Source: Sciurus carolinensis (Eukaryota; Chordata; Mammalia; Rodentia; Sciuridae). From it: a DNA stretch of 64,000 nt. Every line of letters begins with the position of its first letter. The stretch's first letter is position 1. The DNA is taken from the NCBI RefSeq assembly GCF_902686445.1, contig NC_062223.1, positions 42,192,998-42,256,997 on the forward strand. Direction: 5' to 3'. The notes beneath the pieces are model-generated. The model ran no database searches and was not told the origin of the DNA. It was given only the letters and a program-made list of their open reading frames with translations. The position numbers and the translations under genes are program-made. This document shows, one piece after another, positions 53,300 to 64,000 of the stretch.

Positions 53300-53460
53300 A
53301 ACTGAAGTCTGAATACAGTACTTCCACTTATCAAATGGATTCTCCTGGGCAAAACTTATTCCAGTAGACCTCAGTTTACTTACTGTGAGACCCAGGTAAT
53401 GATAGTAAAAGCACATAACACATGAGAAATGCTAACAAGTGTTTGTTTTTCTCATGAAAT
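53300..53460 (+). mobile_element. MIR SINE, sense, diverged
   Basis: gtctgaatacagtacttcc, ctgggcaaaacttattccag, acctcagtttacttactgtg, aggtaatgatagtaaaagc. Confidence 0.5.
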
Positions 53461-55044
53461 GGTGTGCAAGACAGTGCCCTCCACACACTAGACTTTTACT
53501 ACATATTGCTCTGCTCCCTTCTTCCTCCTTGGATTGAATGACTTTTAAGGCTCTCACATTTTGAGTTCTAATCAAATTCAAATTATTTACAAAACAAAAA
53601 ATATATCAGATGGCTCTTTTACACCAGCACGAGAAGTTAAAACGAAGTGCATAGATCTTTACCTTTCCCAACCCTCACTACTTGAAACATTACACTGCAA
53701 TATTCACTGAGCCCAGCGAAAAAGGGTAGGAGGGAGGGAATGATAACAAAATAAATATTTCATCCTACCACTTTGGGGAAAAGAGAGAAATTCTTTTGAG
53801 AATTGCTTTTAAATTAAAAATCATTTTCTGTAAGGCAACAAAGACAGTCCTCTATAAAAACTATTTTTAGGGCCCTTGGCTGAAATATATGCAAGAAATA
53901 AAAAAGAAGATACAAAGAAGAGTGACAATTTTGTTAATAGGAGTTTAAGTAAAGCCTATGTTATTACCTGTTTCATGTTCATATGGGGCAAAACCTTTCT
54001 TTCTTTCCCAAACTGCTTCTCTAGCTCTTTCTCCTGCGTCTGATTTCTGACAATGCTTGGAACCAATGCCTCTGAAGGCTAGCCACATACCTGTTCTTGC
54101 CTGCTGAACAGGGTGGGAAGATCAGGCCTTGGAAATGGAGTCAAACTAATGGTGAGAACCTAGCAAATAATACGCGGAGCTACTGGTCTATGTGAAAGGC
54201 AAGATGATCACCCACTAAGTTCATTGTAATTGGCATGAATGGTCACAACATGGTTTTAAGGGACTGGGGCTCAAAACAAGACCCTCAAAGTAGATCTAGC
54301 ACAGGAATTTAAAACTATTTGGAGGAAGAGAGCAGAGTGACTCCATGAATCTGATATAACTCCTTACTAGAGGCTATATTTTTCTTTCATTCCAACTGCA
54401 CCTTCCCTCCTCTCTGATTAAGAACAGTAATGGCACTGAAATCCATAGATAATCCTTAAATCTCTGTGGCAGCTCTAGTTCTAAACTCTTCCTTCACAAT
54501 GACAGTTTTAACAACTGTTAACAAGTCATAACAAGACCTCTCTTGCTCTAATATAAAGAACACCCATATCCTTTCTCTTTCCCTTCCCAACTCATAACCA
54601 GTCTTAAAGGGGAACTCAGTGGTTAAACTATTCATGGGGAAGTAGAAGTGTAGGATGTCAAAGACTGTGAGACCAGGTAAGTAGGAAAGCAGCTTGATAA
54701 AGACAATATATACAAACACCTGCCACAGCAGAAAGCTTGGCATCAGAACTGGCAAAGAATTGTGAAGTGAGTCATGTGCACAGACAGGATAATAATTCAC
54801 TGCAACAACTAGGAAGTGGAATGCAACATGAGGCGTTCTAAATCGTGATGTAAAAAGTGGTAAACACTGGAAGCCTCTTTATAAAGTCCTGGCTTTGTGG
54901 TTTTAGAAGAAGTGAGAAGGTTCAAGAGAGTCACACAAGATTGGGAAAGAAGCACTTAATGTGAAATTAATTTGCCTGGCATTGATCACCCAGTATCACA
55001 GGGTTCTGGTGGTGGTATTAACCTGGTATGGATACCTGGTGATC
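53461..55044. other. Single-copy DNA, no gene asserted
   Basis: About 1.6 kb, AT-leaning, purine-rich on plus. The 114-codon minus frame at 54456-54800 has no recognised domain. Acceptor-like tracts on minus (for example left of 53881) reflect this bias. Confidence 0.4.
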
Positions 55045-55135
55045 CCTCCTCTAGACAGTGAGCCGCTGCTTGAAGGTATCTTTATTCATCACTTACAGCC
55101 CTAGTTCGCTAAGCATCTAAGAAAGTATGTGGAAT
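55045..55135 (+). mobile_element. L2 3' end, sense
   Basis: cctctagacagtgagccgctg, tgaaggtatctttattcatc, acagccctagttcgctaagc: the diverged L2 ctagactgtgagctcc...cccagtgcctag block. Confidence 0.45.
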
Positions 55136-55445
55136 GAAGATACAAGGGATCTTCTATTTCAATCAACTTCCCCTTGGTGAAGACATACTTAAAAGGTTAA
55201 AAAAAAAAATAGTGGGTAACAGTCTAGGTCCCCAGGTAGTAGGGCCATGATACAATGGATGATTAACTCTAGTTGTATCTAGGATGCTCCTAAGGATGTG
55301 CCATTTCTGCTCATGGTGATAAAACAGACACTGAAAAAATGTAATGCTAGCTGCCCTTTGTTTATTATCTTTGTTTTTGTCTTGCTATGTGCTCTCACTG
55401 GTGCCATTTGAGTTTACCACAAATCTCTGCTGATTATACTTCCAG

Positions 55446-55720
55446 ACACACTGGACCAAGGTGACAGAAGGTATGAGAGCAATCTTCAGAGTCACTCCTC
55501 CAGCTGCCTGCCAGCTGCTCAGAGACCCATCATCTCACTTTGCTGGAACTGAGCCTTGCTCCCTCCTCCAGTCCCAATGCCAGACAGCACAGCTTTCCCA
55601 GAGGTCAGTCACAAATTCACATCAAGGAACAAGCAGCAATTACAAATTGAGTGCCTGCTGGGAATATTTTTCCAGTATCAAGCAACCATTAAAAGCACTT
55701 AAGGAAATCACAAAAGGGAG
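55446..55720 (+). other. Candidate 275-nt exon on plus strand (speculative)
   Basis: Preceded by a CTGAT branch-like string and ttatacttccag, followed by AAAGGGAG|GTGAGAG, a near-consensus donor. The whole segment is open in one frame (91 codons and two bases), with a stop only beyond the donor. No repeat is recognised in it. The conceptual protein is serine/glutamine-rich and matches no family I know; a non-coding exon is as likely as a coding one. Confidence 0.2.
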
Positions 55721-56025
55721 GTGAGAGAATACTTGAAGAGCTATAAGACGGGGAGGGCAGAAAGCAACTGCCCATCTTCTACCTTGGAGGGAAAAACTTG
55801 ACTTAAAAAGCAAAGCTGGTTCTAAAGAATGGATCGGCTTTTGGGAAACTGAAGAACACTGTATCTTCTAACCACTCTCCTGCTGGGGCCAAAATACTTC
55901 AGAGGCTTGGGAAAACATTTGCTAACATAAACAGAGTAAAATGACATTTCAAGCAATTATATATTTTAAAAAATTTATTCAATGTGCATTCCTTATCATC
56001 AGTACTTATATTCTATTTTTCTTAA
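55721..56025. other. Single-copy DNA, nothing recognised
   Basis: No repeat or gene signal. Confidence 0.45.
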
Positions 56026-56158
56026 AAATAGTTTTTAGTTGTAGATGGATTCAATACCTTTTATTTTATTTATTTATTTTTAGGTGGTGCTGAGGATCAA
56101 ACCCAGTGCCTCCCACACGCTGGGCAAGCGCTCTACCACTGAGCCACAACCCCAGCTC
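56026..56158 (-). mobile_element. ID-type SINE with sciurid extension, antisense
   Basis: gtttttagttgtagatggattc, attttatttatttatttttag, gtggtgctgaggatcaaaccc, cacacgctgggcaagcgctc (CpGs retained), taccactgagccacaacccc. Longer ID form, like 32270-32416. Confidence 0.92.
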
Positions 56159-56189
56159 TTATAGTCTCTTCTAACTTGATTAAGACTCA

Positions 56190-56295
56190 TTTCTAAGAAG
56201 AAGGCATTTTGGTTCTATTTAACAGATGTGGAAACAGGTTCAGAGAAGTGAATGACTTGACCATACCTAAAGTCTATATTTGAAAAACTGCAAAA
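56190..56295 (-). mobile_element. MIR core fragment, antisense
   Basis: ttaacagatgtggaaacagg, ttcagagaagtgaatgacttg, ccatacctaaagtctatat. Confidence 0.6.
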
Positions 56296-56519
56296 CCCAT
56301 TTTTTTACAGTGGAAAGAAGGCTGAATTGACTGCGAGTCATTGCCAGCTCTGTATCACTCTGATTTGGTAATTAGTGGGAGTGTGGAGGTTCTGCAGCAG
56401 TATGTGGTAACTTTTTTGGTCCACCTGATATAAAGAAGCACCAACTCACCTATCTTAGATGGATTAATGCAATCTTTTTGATGGCTCTGTCTTCAATCTT
56501 CTGGTTTTTAATAACCATT
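56296..56519. other. Nothing confidently recognised
   Basis: Possible MIR scrap near 56330-56370. Confidence 0.4.
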
Positions 56520-56720
56520 TAAAAGAAAAGGACTGGGAACTGAGGTAAGGAAGGTCACTTTCCTCTCTTAGTTCCAGTATCCTCATCTGTAAAATGGGTT
56601 CAATGAAACCTTTCAACAGAGTAGTTGTGAACACTAAATAGGAAACCTTATTAAAGTCCTGAAAGGTATATCTAGCAAAAGAAGCATACTTTATAAATAA
56701 CAGATATTACCATAATTTCT
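56520..56720 (+). mobile_element. MIR SINE, sense
   Basis: ggaaggtcactttcctctctt, agttccagtatcctcatctg at 56570, taaaatgggttcaatgaaacc, agtagttgtgaacactaaat, attaaagtcctgaaagg. Confidence 0.7.
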
Positions 56721-59524
56721 CTTTTATTCAGATTAAGTTTTGGAAAATCCATAGGTTTGGCATCACCTTGTTCTCATTCAGTACCAGGTGCTATTTATAG
56801 TTAAAAAAATTTTTTTTAAGTCTTGAGTTTGTTTCATAGCTAAGAATGACTACAACAGAAGAAGGACAACAAAAGCCAACAACTTGGATCCAGGAAATAG
56901 GACACCACATTCTCTTTGGGGCCGGTCCTGTTCAATATGGTTCAGTCTCCCTGAGAAGACTGCAGAGCTATTTAGAGATCAGAAACTGTACTATATACAC
57001 AGATGGCAGGGAACCTTGAATTAAGTTTTAGGGGACCAAAGATAGGTACAGGATGAATTAATGCAAATGGCTCTGCTTCTAGTTATACAGTCCCCTGAAG
57101 GCACATTTACTAGGAACTCAAAATGGGCAGCTCTAAAATGGGCTAATTCACTGCACAGATAGCAGTGAAGTGAAGAAGAATCAGGTTGTTATTGTTTGTT
57201 ACCCCTGTTCCTCACTATAAAGACTAATCCTAATCTCGACACCAATAGGGTCAGAGGGTATGAAAAGCAGAAATTTTTCTTGGGTTTTGGTCTCCTGCAT
57301 TCTGTCACAAAGCTGTTTCTGATGGTGAGCTATATCTGCCTCCTGGTGCCCTGTCCACAGAAACCTGGAGTCAGCACTGCAGGAGGCAGCTTCTATTTGC
57401 ATTCTCACTTCTTCATCCTTTTCTAACAGGCCTTCCAAGTTGAAGGAAGACTAACCCTGCCCAGGGCAAAAGTAAAATGTGCTTCAAATCACTGCTCCTG
57501 AGGAAATGGTGAACTGCAGAGGAAAGCACCTAGATACACAGTGCTTTGAATGGTCTTGCCTCTTGCTGTTTTCTTTTAGAGCTTACAGCAGACATCATTG
57601 CTGTATGAATTCACAAAATTGGAGAATATATGACTCAGATTCAATACAGAGTTGGAGTCATTTGCATTTTAACTACCCCCAACAGTATATTTGATTCTAT
57701 AAAATTTCCTGTAAATTAGTAAACTTTTCAGTATAGGTCAAGCATTAGGAACTTTCTAGCAGGAATTAAAAATGTCTTTAAGATTATTGCACCAGTTTCA
57801 TATAGGCTTATACTTCTAGACAAGACTTGGGAAAACTAGTTCTTCCAAGTATGTCTTTCCTATACTAACATAAAAGTTAGGTGATGCACCATGTAAAAAT
57901 TAAAGCTTGAGAGACTCAAAGAGGGTAAGGCACCCCCTATAAAACAGGAAAGGAGACTCTACAGATAATGACATTCTACAAATTAGGTTTTTGATAGATT
58001 TTCAGCAGTAAAAAACCTGGAGACAGCTAAAATCACTTAAAGACACAGACACATTTTACTTCTCCAAGTCAAATTTTAGAAAGGATTTTGGCCTTTGGGG
58101 GAAGGGGGGAGATTGGAAGCAAAACAAACACTTCCAGACCCCTTAACATATATGCTTACTGTATATACAAATACACATATATGCATACTCATTCTAGATT
58201 CAGTTTGCAACCACTATTCCTGCTTTGATTTGCTCTGTGATTACTGAGTCAGTAATTTTAAACTGAGTAGCCAATTTTTATTAAGGGATAACTACTGCAT
58301 ATTTAAAAGACTGAGCTGGAATAGGTATGATATAAATATGTAGTGCTTTATAGAAACTTAGGACACTCTCATATTCTGTAAACTACCACCCCTCCTTCTT
58401 TTTAATTTCCAGAATTCTTGAATGAGGACTCATAATATTAGGTCTCACAACTTGTCTTCCAGTACCCTTTAACTGTTGAGATCCTAAGACTGTGAAAGAA
58501 TATATCTGGCCTAAATAAATATAGCATACCAAGAATCCTCTATAGACTGTCTGAATGTGTACATATATGTCTGCAGAGGTATGTTTTGAAACCCAAGGCC
58601 ATTTACTGAATAGTTGAGTACCCTAGCCCCTCTCCACAATTCACAATGCACAAATGGTGCTACCATCTTCTATGGCATGGGCCAACTCTCACCATAAAGA
58701 TCAATCTCATAACTAATTTCAATCCCAGCACATTCTGCCCCCAAGTGGACCTCTGTCTCACTCTTCACCCTCAACACTGAAGGTTATGTCATTGTTGGCT
58801 GGTGGATGGGGTGAATGATACACTGAGCTTATCTGCAACTTTTTTTTGCCTATGTACATAAAGGCAAGAGGATTTTAGTGTGCCCCAAACCTGGATCCCT
58901 AAAGCAGCAGGGTTTTTCCTTCTAACACAAAAATCTGCATACAACGTGTGGTTATTAAGTAGCCCAAAGTATTCACAAAGAAACCTGCTTGCACAGGTTT
59001 GCTAATATGCGCAGCAAAATACCTTCAATGTGCCCTTCCAGAAAAGGCCTAGTCTCTCATTTCAGGCACACAATTCATTCTGACCAAACTATTCTATCTG
59101 CTACATGAATGCAAAAACATATGCACACACACAGGGCGTCCCTCGTTTCCTCTGGAGTAATGGGAGCCTGGGCAATACTTGAAGCACTCATTTTCTAACA
59201 TAAATTAGAATGGAGCATTGAAAATGCCAGTGACATCTGCACAGAAACAAAATGTATTCATTATAGTTGGTGCTATTACAATGAAAGGAAATGCATTCAT
59301 AATGGCAGGACATTTAAAATAATGTGTTGCTGGATTCTGTGTCCATAAAAGCCATAATGAAGAAAGAGGAGTGGGTCATGTAAATTAAAAGGAGGTACAG
59401 GGCATAGGGTAGCTTCAAGGGCTCTGGGCAATGTCAGTGAGATGGCACATTCCTAGATCCACAGGGAGAATTGTGATCATTAAAAGGCAGAAGAAGCAAG
59501 AACAACGTCACATTGGCATTGTGA
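56721..59524. other. Longest repeat-free stretch (2.8 kb), no gene recognised
   Basis: I see no interspersed repeat here. The 79-codon minus frame at 57199-57438 lacks good splice signals. AT-rich 59150-59480 is a candidate conserved element. Low repeat content is itself a hint of constraint or of a nearby gene. Confidence 0.4.
58735..58748 (-). promoter_or_regulatory. CTCF-like site, minus (strong)
   Basis: Minus strand CCACTTGGGGGCAG matches 13 of 14 positions of the CTCF core CCASYAGRKGGCRS, in repeat-free DNA. Confidence 0.45.
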
Positions 59525-59890
59525 AGAACTGTGGTTTGAACCCTGTCTCTGCTATAGGCTAGTTTTGTGATGCTGGGAAAATTATGTCAATATCTCCTAT
59601 ATATCTCAGATCTATTACTTGGATACATCTATAAAATGAGAACCTACTTACCCCCAGGACTGCAGGAGAAGGAAATGAGAGAACATTTATATAAAGTACT
59701 TAGATACAGAACAGGCATATATGTAAACTCAATAATAACTTTTCTTTTGTTATCACTAAAATGGCTCTGTGATTCGAGAATAGTCTAGTTCTCCAGATGT
59801 GTTTCTTCTATAAAGTAGAATTAATAAAACCTGTTCTTCCTACCTTACAAGCTTATTACAAGGAGCAAATGAAATGATGTGTGATGGATA
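59525..59890 (+). mobile_element. MIR SINE, sense (with a second partial copy)
   Basis: aactgtggtttgaaccctgtc, tctgctataggctagttttgtg, tgctgggaaaattatgtcaa, tctataaaatgagaacctac at 59628, aagtacttagatacagaacagg, then another MIR-like centre tataaagtagaattaataaaacc at 59810. Confidence 0.7.
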
Positions 59891-59894
59891 CTAC

Positions 59895-60365
59895 TGAGTG
59901 GTTGACTTAGGAGTCAGCCCCAACTTGTTCTCCTGGCTACCTTCTGCTGTGGAGGGTAGAAGGGCTAAATATTTGTGTACCCAGCCTACACTGCAGTTAG
60001 GGGTGGTCATGTAGTTCAGTTCAAGTATGTTCGCAGAGAAGGAAAAGTTTTCCAGTTTAGTGATGGGGTTGAGGGTTGCTTGGCAAAGTGCTTACTTTTC
60101 TATTAACAGAGACATGGTCCTTCTTTTGATCTCCTCTTTATGCTTGAACATGGATATAACACACAATGCTGCAGCCCCTTTTCAATCATAAGATAAGCAG
60201 CCCAGGAAATCTTAAGAGACAAGACACCAGCCCTGACAGTATGAGCCACTGAACACAGACAGCAGATACCTTCCTCCAAATTTATTCTGTGAAACAAATC
60301 AACCTTTATTTGCTTAAGCTACTGTTACGAATTTTCTGTTACTGACAATTGAACATAATTCTGAT
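59895..60365 (+). mobile_element. MLT1-type MaLR LTR, sense
   Basis: ggggtggtcatgtagttcag at 60001, gagacatggtccttcttttga, gccagaaaga-type centre lost, tatgagccactgaacacag at 60239, caacctttatttgcttaagc at 60300, ctactgttacgaattttctg, ttgaacataattctgatac. About 470 bp, very old. Confidence 0.5.
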
Positions 60366-60469
60366 ACAATGCATAAGTACTCTGGAGAATTAAAAGTTCT
60401 CTATATATTAAGTATGTGATCTTTTCCCTGCCAAGAAATTCATTCCCTTGGATCCAAATGGCTAATTTA

Positions 60470-60780
60470 TATATGCCCTTTAAGACTGAGATTTAGCAGT
60501 ATCTACTCTAGGAAATATCCTCCATTGGATTAGCATTCTCCCCACCCCTTGGACTTCTCAGAGAACACCATAAACATCTCTACCAGTACATGCTATATTG
60601 TTTTGTAATTATTCATTTGTCTCTTTACCCTACTAGATGGTTAAAATGTGTCAAAAGCAAGAATTCTTATTTTAGTCATTCAAAATATTTTCTACGACTT
60701 GACATAAAACTTGGCATATGGTAGATAAATCATTAAAATTTTGTTGAAATACTGAATAAACCAATAAAGAATTATCTGAA
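60470..60780 (+). mobile_element. L2 LINE 3' end, sense
   Basis: ttggacttctcagagaacacc, gtctctttaccctactagatgg at 60620, gcaagaattcttattttagtc, aacttggcatatggtagataa at 60710, atcattaaaattttgttgaaatactgaataaa: the full L2 3' end. Confidence 0.7.
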
Positions 60781-61784
60781 AGGTCATGGGGTTAATGATA
60801 GTCGGTGTAGCCTTATGATTCAGTTTTATTTTTGAAACACAGCAAACAGCTTTCTAATTCCTATTATTACTTTCAGGGACCCTAGGTTGGGAAAGCATAG
60901 GTCTAAGCAGTGATTTTATTATTTTAAAAGTTATTCCACTTGATCCCTATTTGCATTCACTACTCCTACTCCCCAAATTATTTTATACCATATATTCAGT
61001 ATTTATACTCATCTATACAAAAATAATTTTTTTATTGGTATTTTTAGAATTTTTGTTTTCTTTTTTTGTTGTTTCATGATGATCAAAGACATCTGGGGAA
61101 TCCACTTGACATCAAAACAAATGCTCACATCATCTAGGAGTTCCTTTCTGAGTTGTCTAAATTACATCAGTATGACAGGGAATCTGGAAGCTTCTTGATG
61201 ATGAGACCATAACTGGGTCCTGACCATGTCTGCTGCAGTGAACAGTAACTGAGGCTAGGGACACTACATCAAAAAAAGAAAAAAAACATCTAAAAGGTGA
61301 AGTGGTCTGATGTAGGTCTGAACTCTATGCCATTTCCTGAAATGCTGTCCACATACATTTTTGTTTGGTTGATTCCTGTGTTCTGCCAGGTTTCAGTTCA
61401 ATATATACTACTTAGTCCATTTTGCACACCTTATCTGCAATAGATTCCTTTCCCCAGTCCTCTCCTACCACTGTTCCCTGTTTGATTTTCTAAAAATATG
61501 AAATTAGTTTGTTCATTTAGTGGTTTATTAGTTATTTTTTGGGGGGGTCATCTATTTCTTCCCATTAGAATAAAACAGACTCAAATAACTTCTGAAGGTA
61601 AATGACCTGTACAAGGTGACAGATGGGTGTGATCAAGTGAATCTAAGTGAATCTATGCCAAACCAGGGTTCTTTCCACAAGTCACAAAATAGGGTTTTAC
61701 AAAGCTATTTATTTATTTAAAAAATCAAATCAGTGCACGTTATGTTCTACAGTGTATAGGGTATGTAAATGAGTTTTTCACCTC
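60781..61784. other. Mostly single-copy; possible MIR scrap
   Basis: aaggtaaatgacctgtacaagg at 61596 may be antisense MIR core. No gene recognised. Confidence 0.4.
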
Positions 61785-62580
61785 ATGACACCTATTTCTC
61801 AGTGAGGAGGGAAGGAAAATAGAAGTTAAAATACATGACCTCTTTTCATGTGGTGATATGTATATCCAGAAAACTGGAGCAGAGTAAGAAAGAGAGGTCT
61901 TAAGGAGTAACATTTCAGCAGAGGCCTGGATCTAAGGCCTAAGAGAACGGGTCACATGAAGATCTGGAGATGAGCACTCAGGCAGAAGGGCCCTGACACA
62001 GGAGGCAAGGGTAAAAAGTCCCTGATGTAAACAGAACTCCATCTCTGCATGAAAAAGAGTAAAAAAGTCGTGTGGTTCACGTGAGCAAAGGGTGAGCAGC
62101 CAGCATGAGGACACAGAGGGAGATGGGAGCTCATCTACCATGGCTTTACAGTCCCTCTTTCCCATGGGTGTTTCTGAAGAAAATTCTGGACATGATATAA
62201 CTCATAATGTAAGAATTATAAGATCCTTTTTATATCCTGAAAGTTCATTCCCTTGAGCTTCTATGTGAGAACTGGAATGGGAGTGGGGGTGGCTGGAAGG
62301 ATGAGTAAGAATGGCGACAGGCGAAAGGCAGTAGAGAGAAATGACATAGCTTGGACAAGGATGGAGGGATGGAGGTGGTGGGAAGTATTTCGATTAGCAG
62401 ATTGACTGGAATATGAAAAGACTGAGAGAAGATGACGAGGGTGCTTCCTGCACTGAGGTCTGAAAAAAACAGGATGATGCCATTTACTAAGAAGCAAAGT
62501 CAAGGATGAGGGCATTTTGGAAAAAGGAGAAAACAAGGATTGGGTTTTGAGCAAACATAGTGATGACAGCAAAGACATGG
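61785..62580 (-). mobile_element. L2 LINE, antisense, long fragment
   Basis: gtaacatttcagcagaggcc (61908), cacatgaagatctggagatgagc, aggcagaagggccctgacac, then ggcagtagagagaaatgacat, ttggacaaggatggaggg, gaggtggtgggaagtatttcg, gtcaaggatgagggcatttt. Some 800 bp of antisense L2, the longest L2 here. The 105-codon minus frame at 62261-62578 lies in it. Confidence 0.65.
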
Positions 62581-62599
62581 AATATAGGTCAAGGTGGTC

Positions 62600-62790
62600 T
62601 TCTCTAAGTCCTGACTCTTGACACTGCCAGTTCTAACTGGGCAATGCTGGACAAGTCATTTACTCTCCTTCAATCCCCTCATCTAATATGCGGCTAGCAA
62701 AACCACCTCTCAGGACTCATAGAACAAGGAAAGAAATGTCTGTGTACACCTTTAAATTATAAAGATGCTGAATCAAGGTCAATTACCTGG
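62600..62790 (+). mobile_element. MIR SINE, sense
   Basis: gactcttgacactgccagttc, tgggcaatgctggacaagtc, atttactctccttcaatccc, ctcatctaatatgcggctagc, cctctcaggactcatagaac, tataaagatgctgaatcaagg. Confidence 0.65.
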
Positions 62791-63204
62791 TTTCTTTGGC
62801 CATTTCTAGTAAAAGACTGTTTAAATCACTAATATTTGAACCTCGGCTGTAAACACAATTACATCTTCACAAATCCCATTATAAAAATACCTAACTTTAT
62901 ATAATACAATCCTTTTTCACCTCCAGAAATTTTTTTTGCAGGAGAGGTGGGCTGGGGGGGCTACTACTTCTCACTAGAATTAAATTCTACCAGAGAATTG
63001 ATCTCATCTGACTTATTTACCATGTATCCTTAGTACCAAATGCTGTGTTTAAGTGCTTAATATGAGCTGACCATAAAAAGAAAGAGGACAGTGTGTGTTC
63101 ATTCAATAAAACCGCTGTGCTGGCCTTTAATTTCTTTACAGGAGTGTGTGGAGATTAACAGGCTCTGTGTATACTTCAGGGTGTTGAGGCTGTCTTTGGG
63201 AGGC
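62791..63204. other. Single-copy DNA, no gene
   Basis: Nothing recognised. Confidence 0.45.
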
Positions 63205-63375
63205 TATGCAGAGTTGAAGAGAGCCAAGTCCTGGCCCAGTCACTTGCAACATGTGTGAGAATTAGAATATATCCCTTTATCTCTCTAACCTTGTTTCATC
63301 ATTTGTATAGTCAACTATTTCAGAGGATTAGCGTAAAACTAAATGAGACAGTGATGGTACAGAGTAAAAATTTCG
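63205..63375 (+). mobile_element. MIR SINE, sense, diverged
   Basis: gaagagagccaagtcctggc, ttgcaacatgtgtgagaatta, tatctctctaaccttgtttc, atcatttgtatagtcaact, cagaggattagcgtaaaac. Confidence 0.5.
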
Positions 63376-64000
63376 TTCTTCTCTGCCTGGTCCTGCAAAC
63401 TGTAAAAAAAGGAAGCAAACCAGGAGCCCCAGAACACGGTCTAATGCTTTTTCCCCTTCTAGCAGTCATCTTGCATTTGCTATGATTCTTCAGGGAGATA
63501 ATCTCTAGCTGCTATGTCAGGGAGTCTAGCCCAGAGGCCAAGTTGAAGACCTGAGTGTGTTTTCAAAACAATGAGTGTGAGTCTACCTTGCAAGAATATT
63601 AGAGATTTGTTTCTTTTCAACCTTATAACAACTTACATTAAATGGCTGGTGCTATTCCATAGAGATAAGATCATAAATCTATTTTAAAGAACTTTACATG
63701 CTCATTCTGCCACCAATGTGCTTCCTCGGGTCTCATCAAAACTAGGGAATTTCAAGTCATCAAAAATCTGTGACCCCAGGCCTGCTAGAGACACTTTTGG
63801 TGACATTATCCCTTATAGCTACTTGACTATTCAAACACACTGAACTCATATATTTAATTTATTGTACTGATTAATCTGTTCATTTAATAAGCATCAAGTA
63901 AGTGCCAACTGCACATCCATCCTTAGTAAAAGAGTCAACAGACACTAGGTGGTTATTAAATGTTATGCACTAAAGGTCATTCAGTCCTCACTTCATCCCA
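63376..64000. other. Single-copy DNA to the end of the window, no gene
   Basis: Nothing recognised. Confidence 0.45.

Noticed and set aside
53663..53706. 44-nt minus segment between acceptor- and donor-like sequence
   Set aside because: The acceptor tract is interrupted; the region is purine-rich on plus, so such matches are common.
57199..57438. 79-codon minus frame with a charged, helix-like start
   Set aside because: Begins at TTG, has an in-frame stop just upstream and only weak acceptor and donor candidates.
62261..62578. 105-codon minus frame
   Set aside because: Lies wholly in antisense L2 sequence.
1..64000. CRISPR array, prophage, operon or other prokaryotic system
   Set aside because: No regularly spaced repeats or dense coding; all repeat families identified are mammalian.

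Overview
The window is nuclear DNA of a placental mammal, very probably a squirrel-family rodent (Sciuridae: ground squirrel, marmot or relative). The evidence is the repeats: several tRNA-derived ID-type SINEs with the box A/box B core and, in some, the sciurid 3' extension; four dimeric SINEs in which a 7SL/B1-like half is joined to an ID-like half (the MEN type of squirrels); L1 3' ends; and a MaLR-like LTR family present in at least four related copies. There are no bacterial-style operons, CRISPR arrays or dense coding. The reading frames of 60-180 codons are almost all chance frames, many inside repeats. No protein-coding gene was recognised by name.

Layout. 1-9 kb is a dense graveyard of old elements: L1 pieces, ERVL/MaLR LTRs and a piece that looks like ERVL pol on the minus strand between two oppositely oriented LTRs. 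9-34 kb alternates MIR, L2, MLT1, L1 and young ID copies with single-copy DNA; three stretches contain close matches to the CTCF site. 11-12.6 kb has two clear nested-insertion stacks. From about 35 kb on, LTRs nearly vanish and the DNA is mostly single-copy with scattered MIR and L2, which looks more like intron or gene-flanking DNA.

Possible gene content. The best case is a minus-strand terminal exon: an intron-end-like sequence at 39564-39595 (branch-like TTAAC, pyrimidine tract, TAG), a short acidic C-terminus, and an AATAAA with a T/G-rich downstream element at 34998-35003. That would make a 3' UTR of about 4.5 kb ending where the repeat density changes. Other splice-flanked open segments are listed (44366-44406, 51911-51949 and 52710-52853 on minus; 55446-55720 on plus). 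All are by-eye candidates, and similar-looking pairs arise by chance in this purine/pyrimidine-biased DNA. I see no evidence of a previously undescribed system; the most useful leads are the candidate exons, the CTCF-like sites and the dated insertion stacks. LINE, SINE and LTR names are from memory of consensus sequences, so subfamily names are approximate and element edges are uncertain by roughly 10-50 bases.
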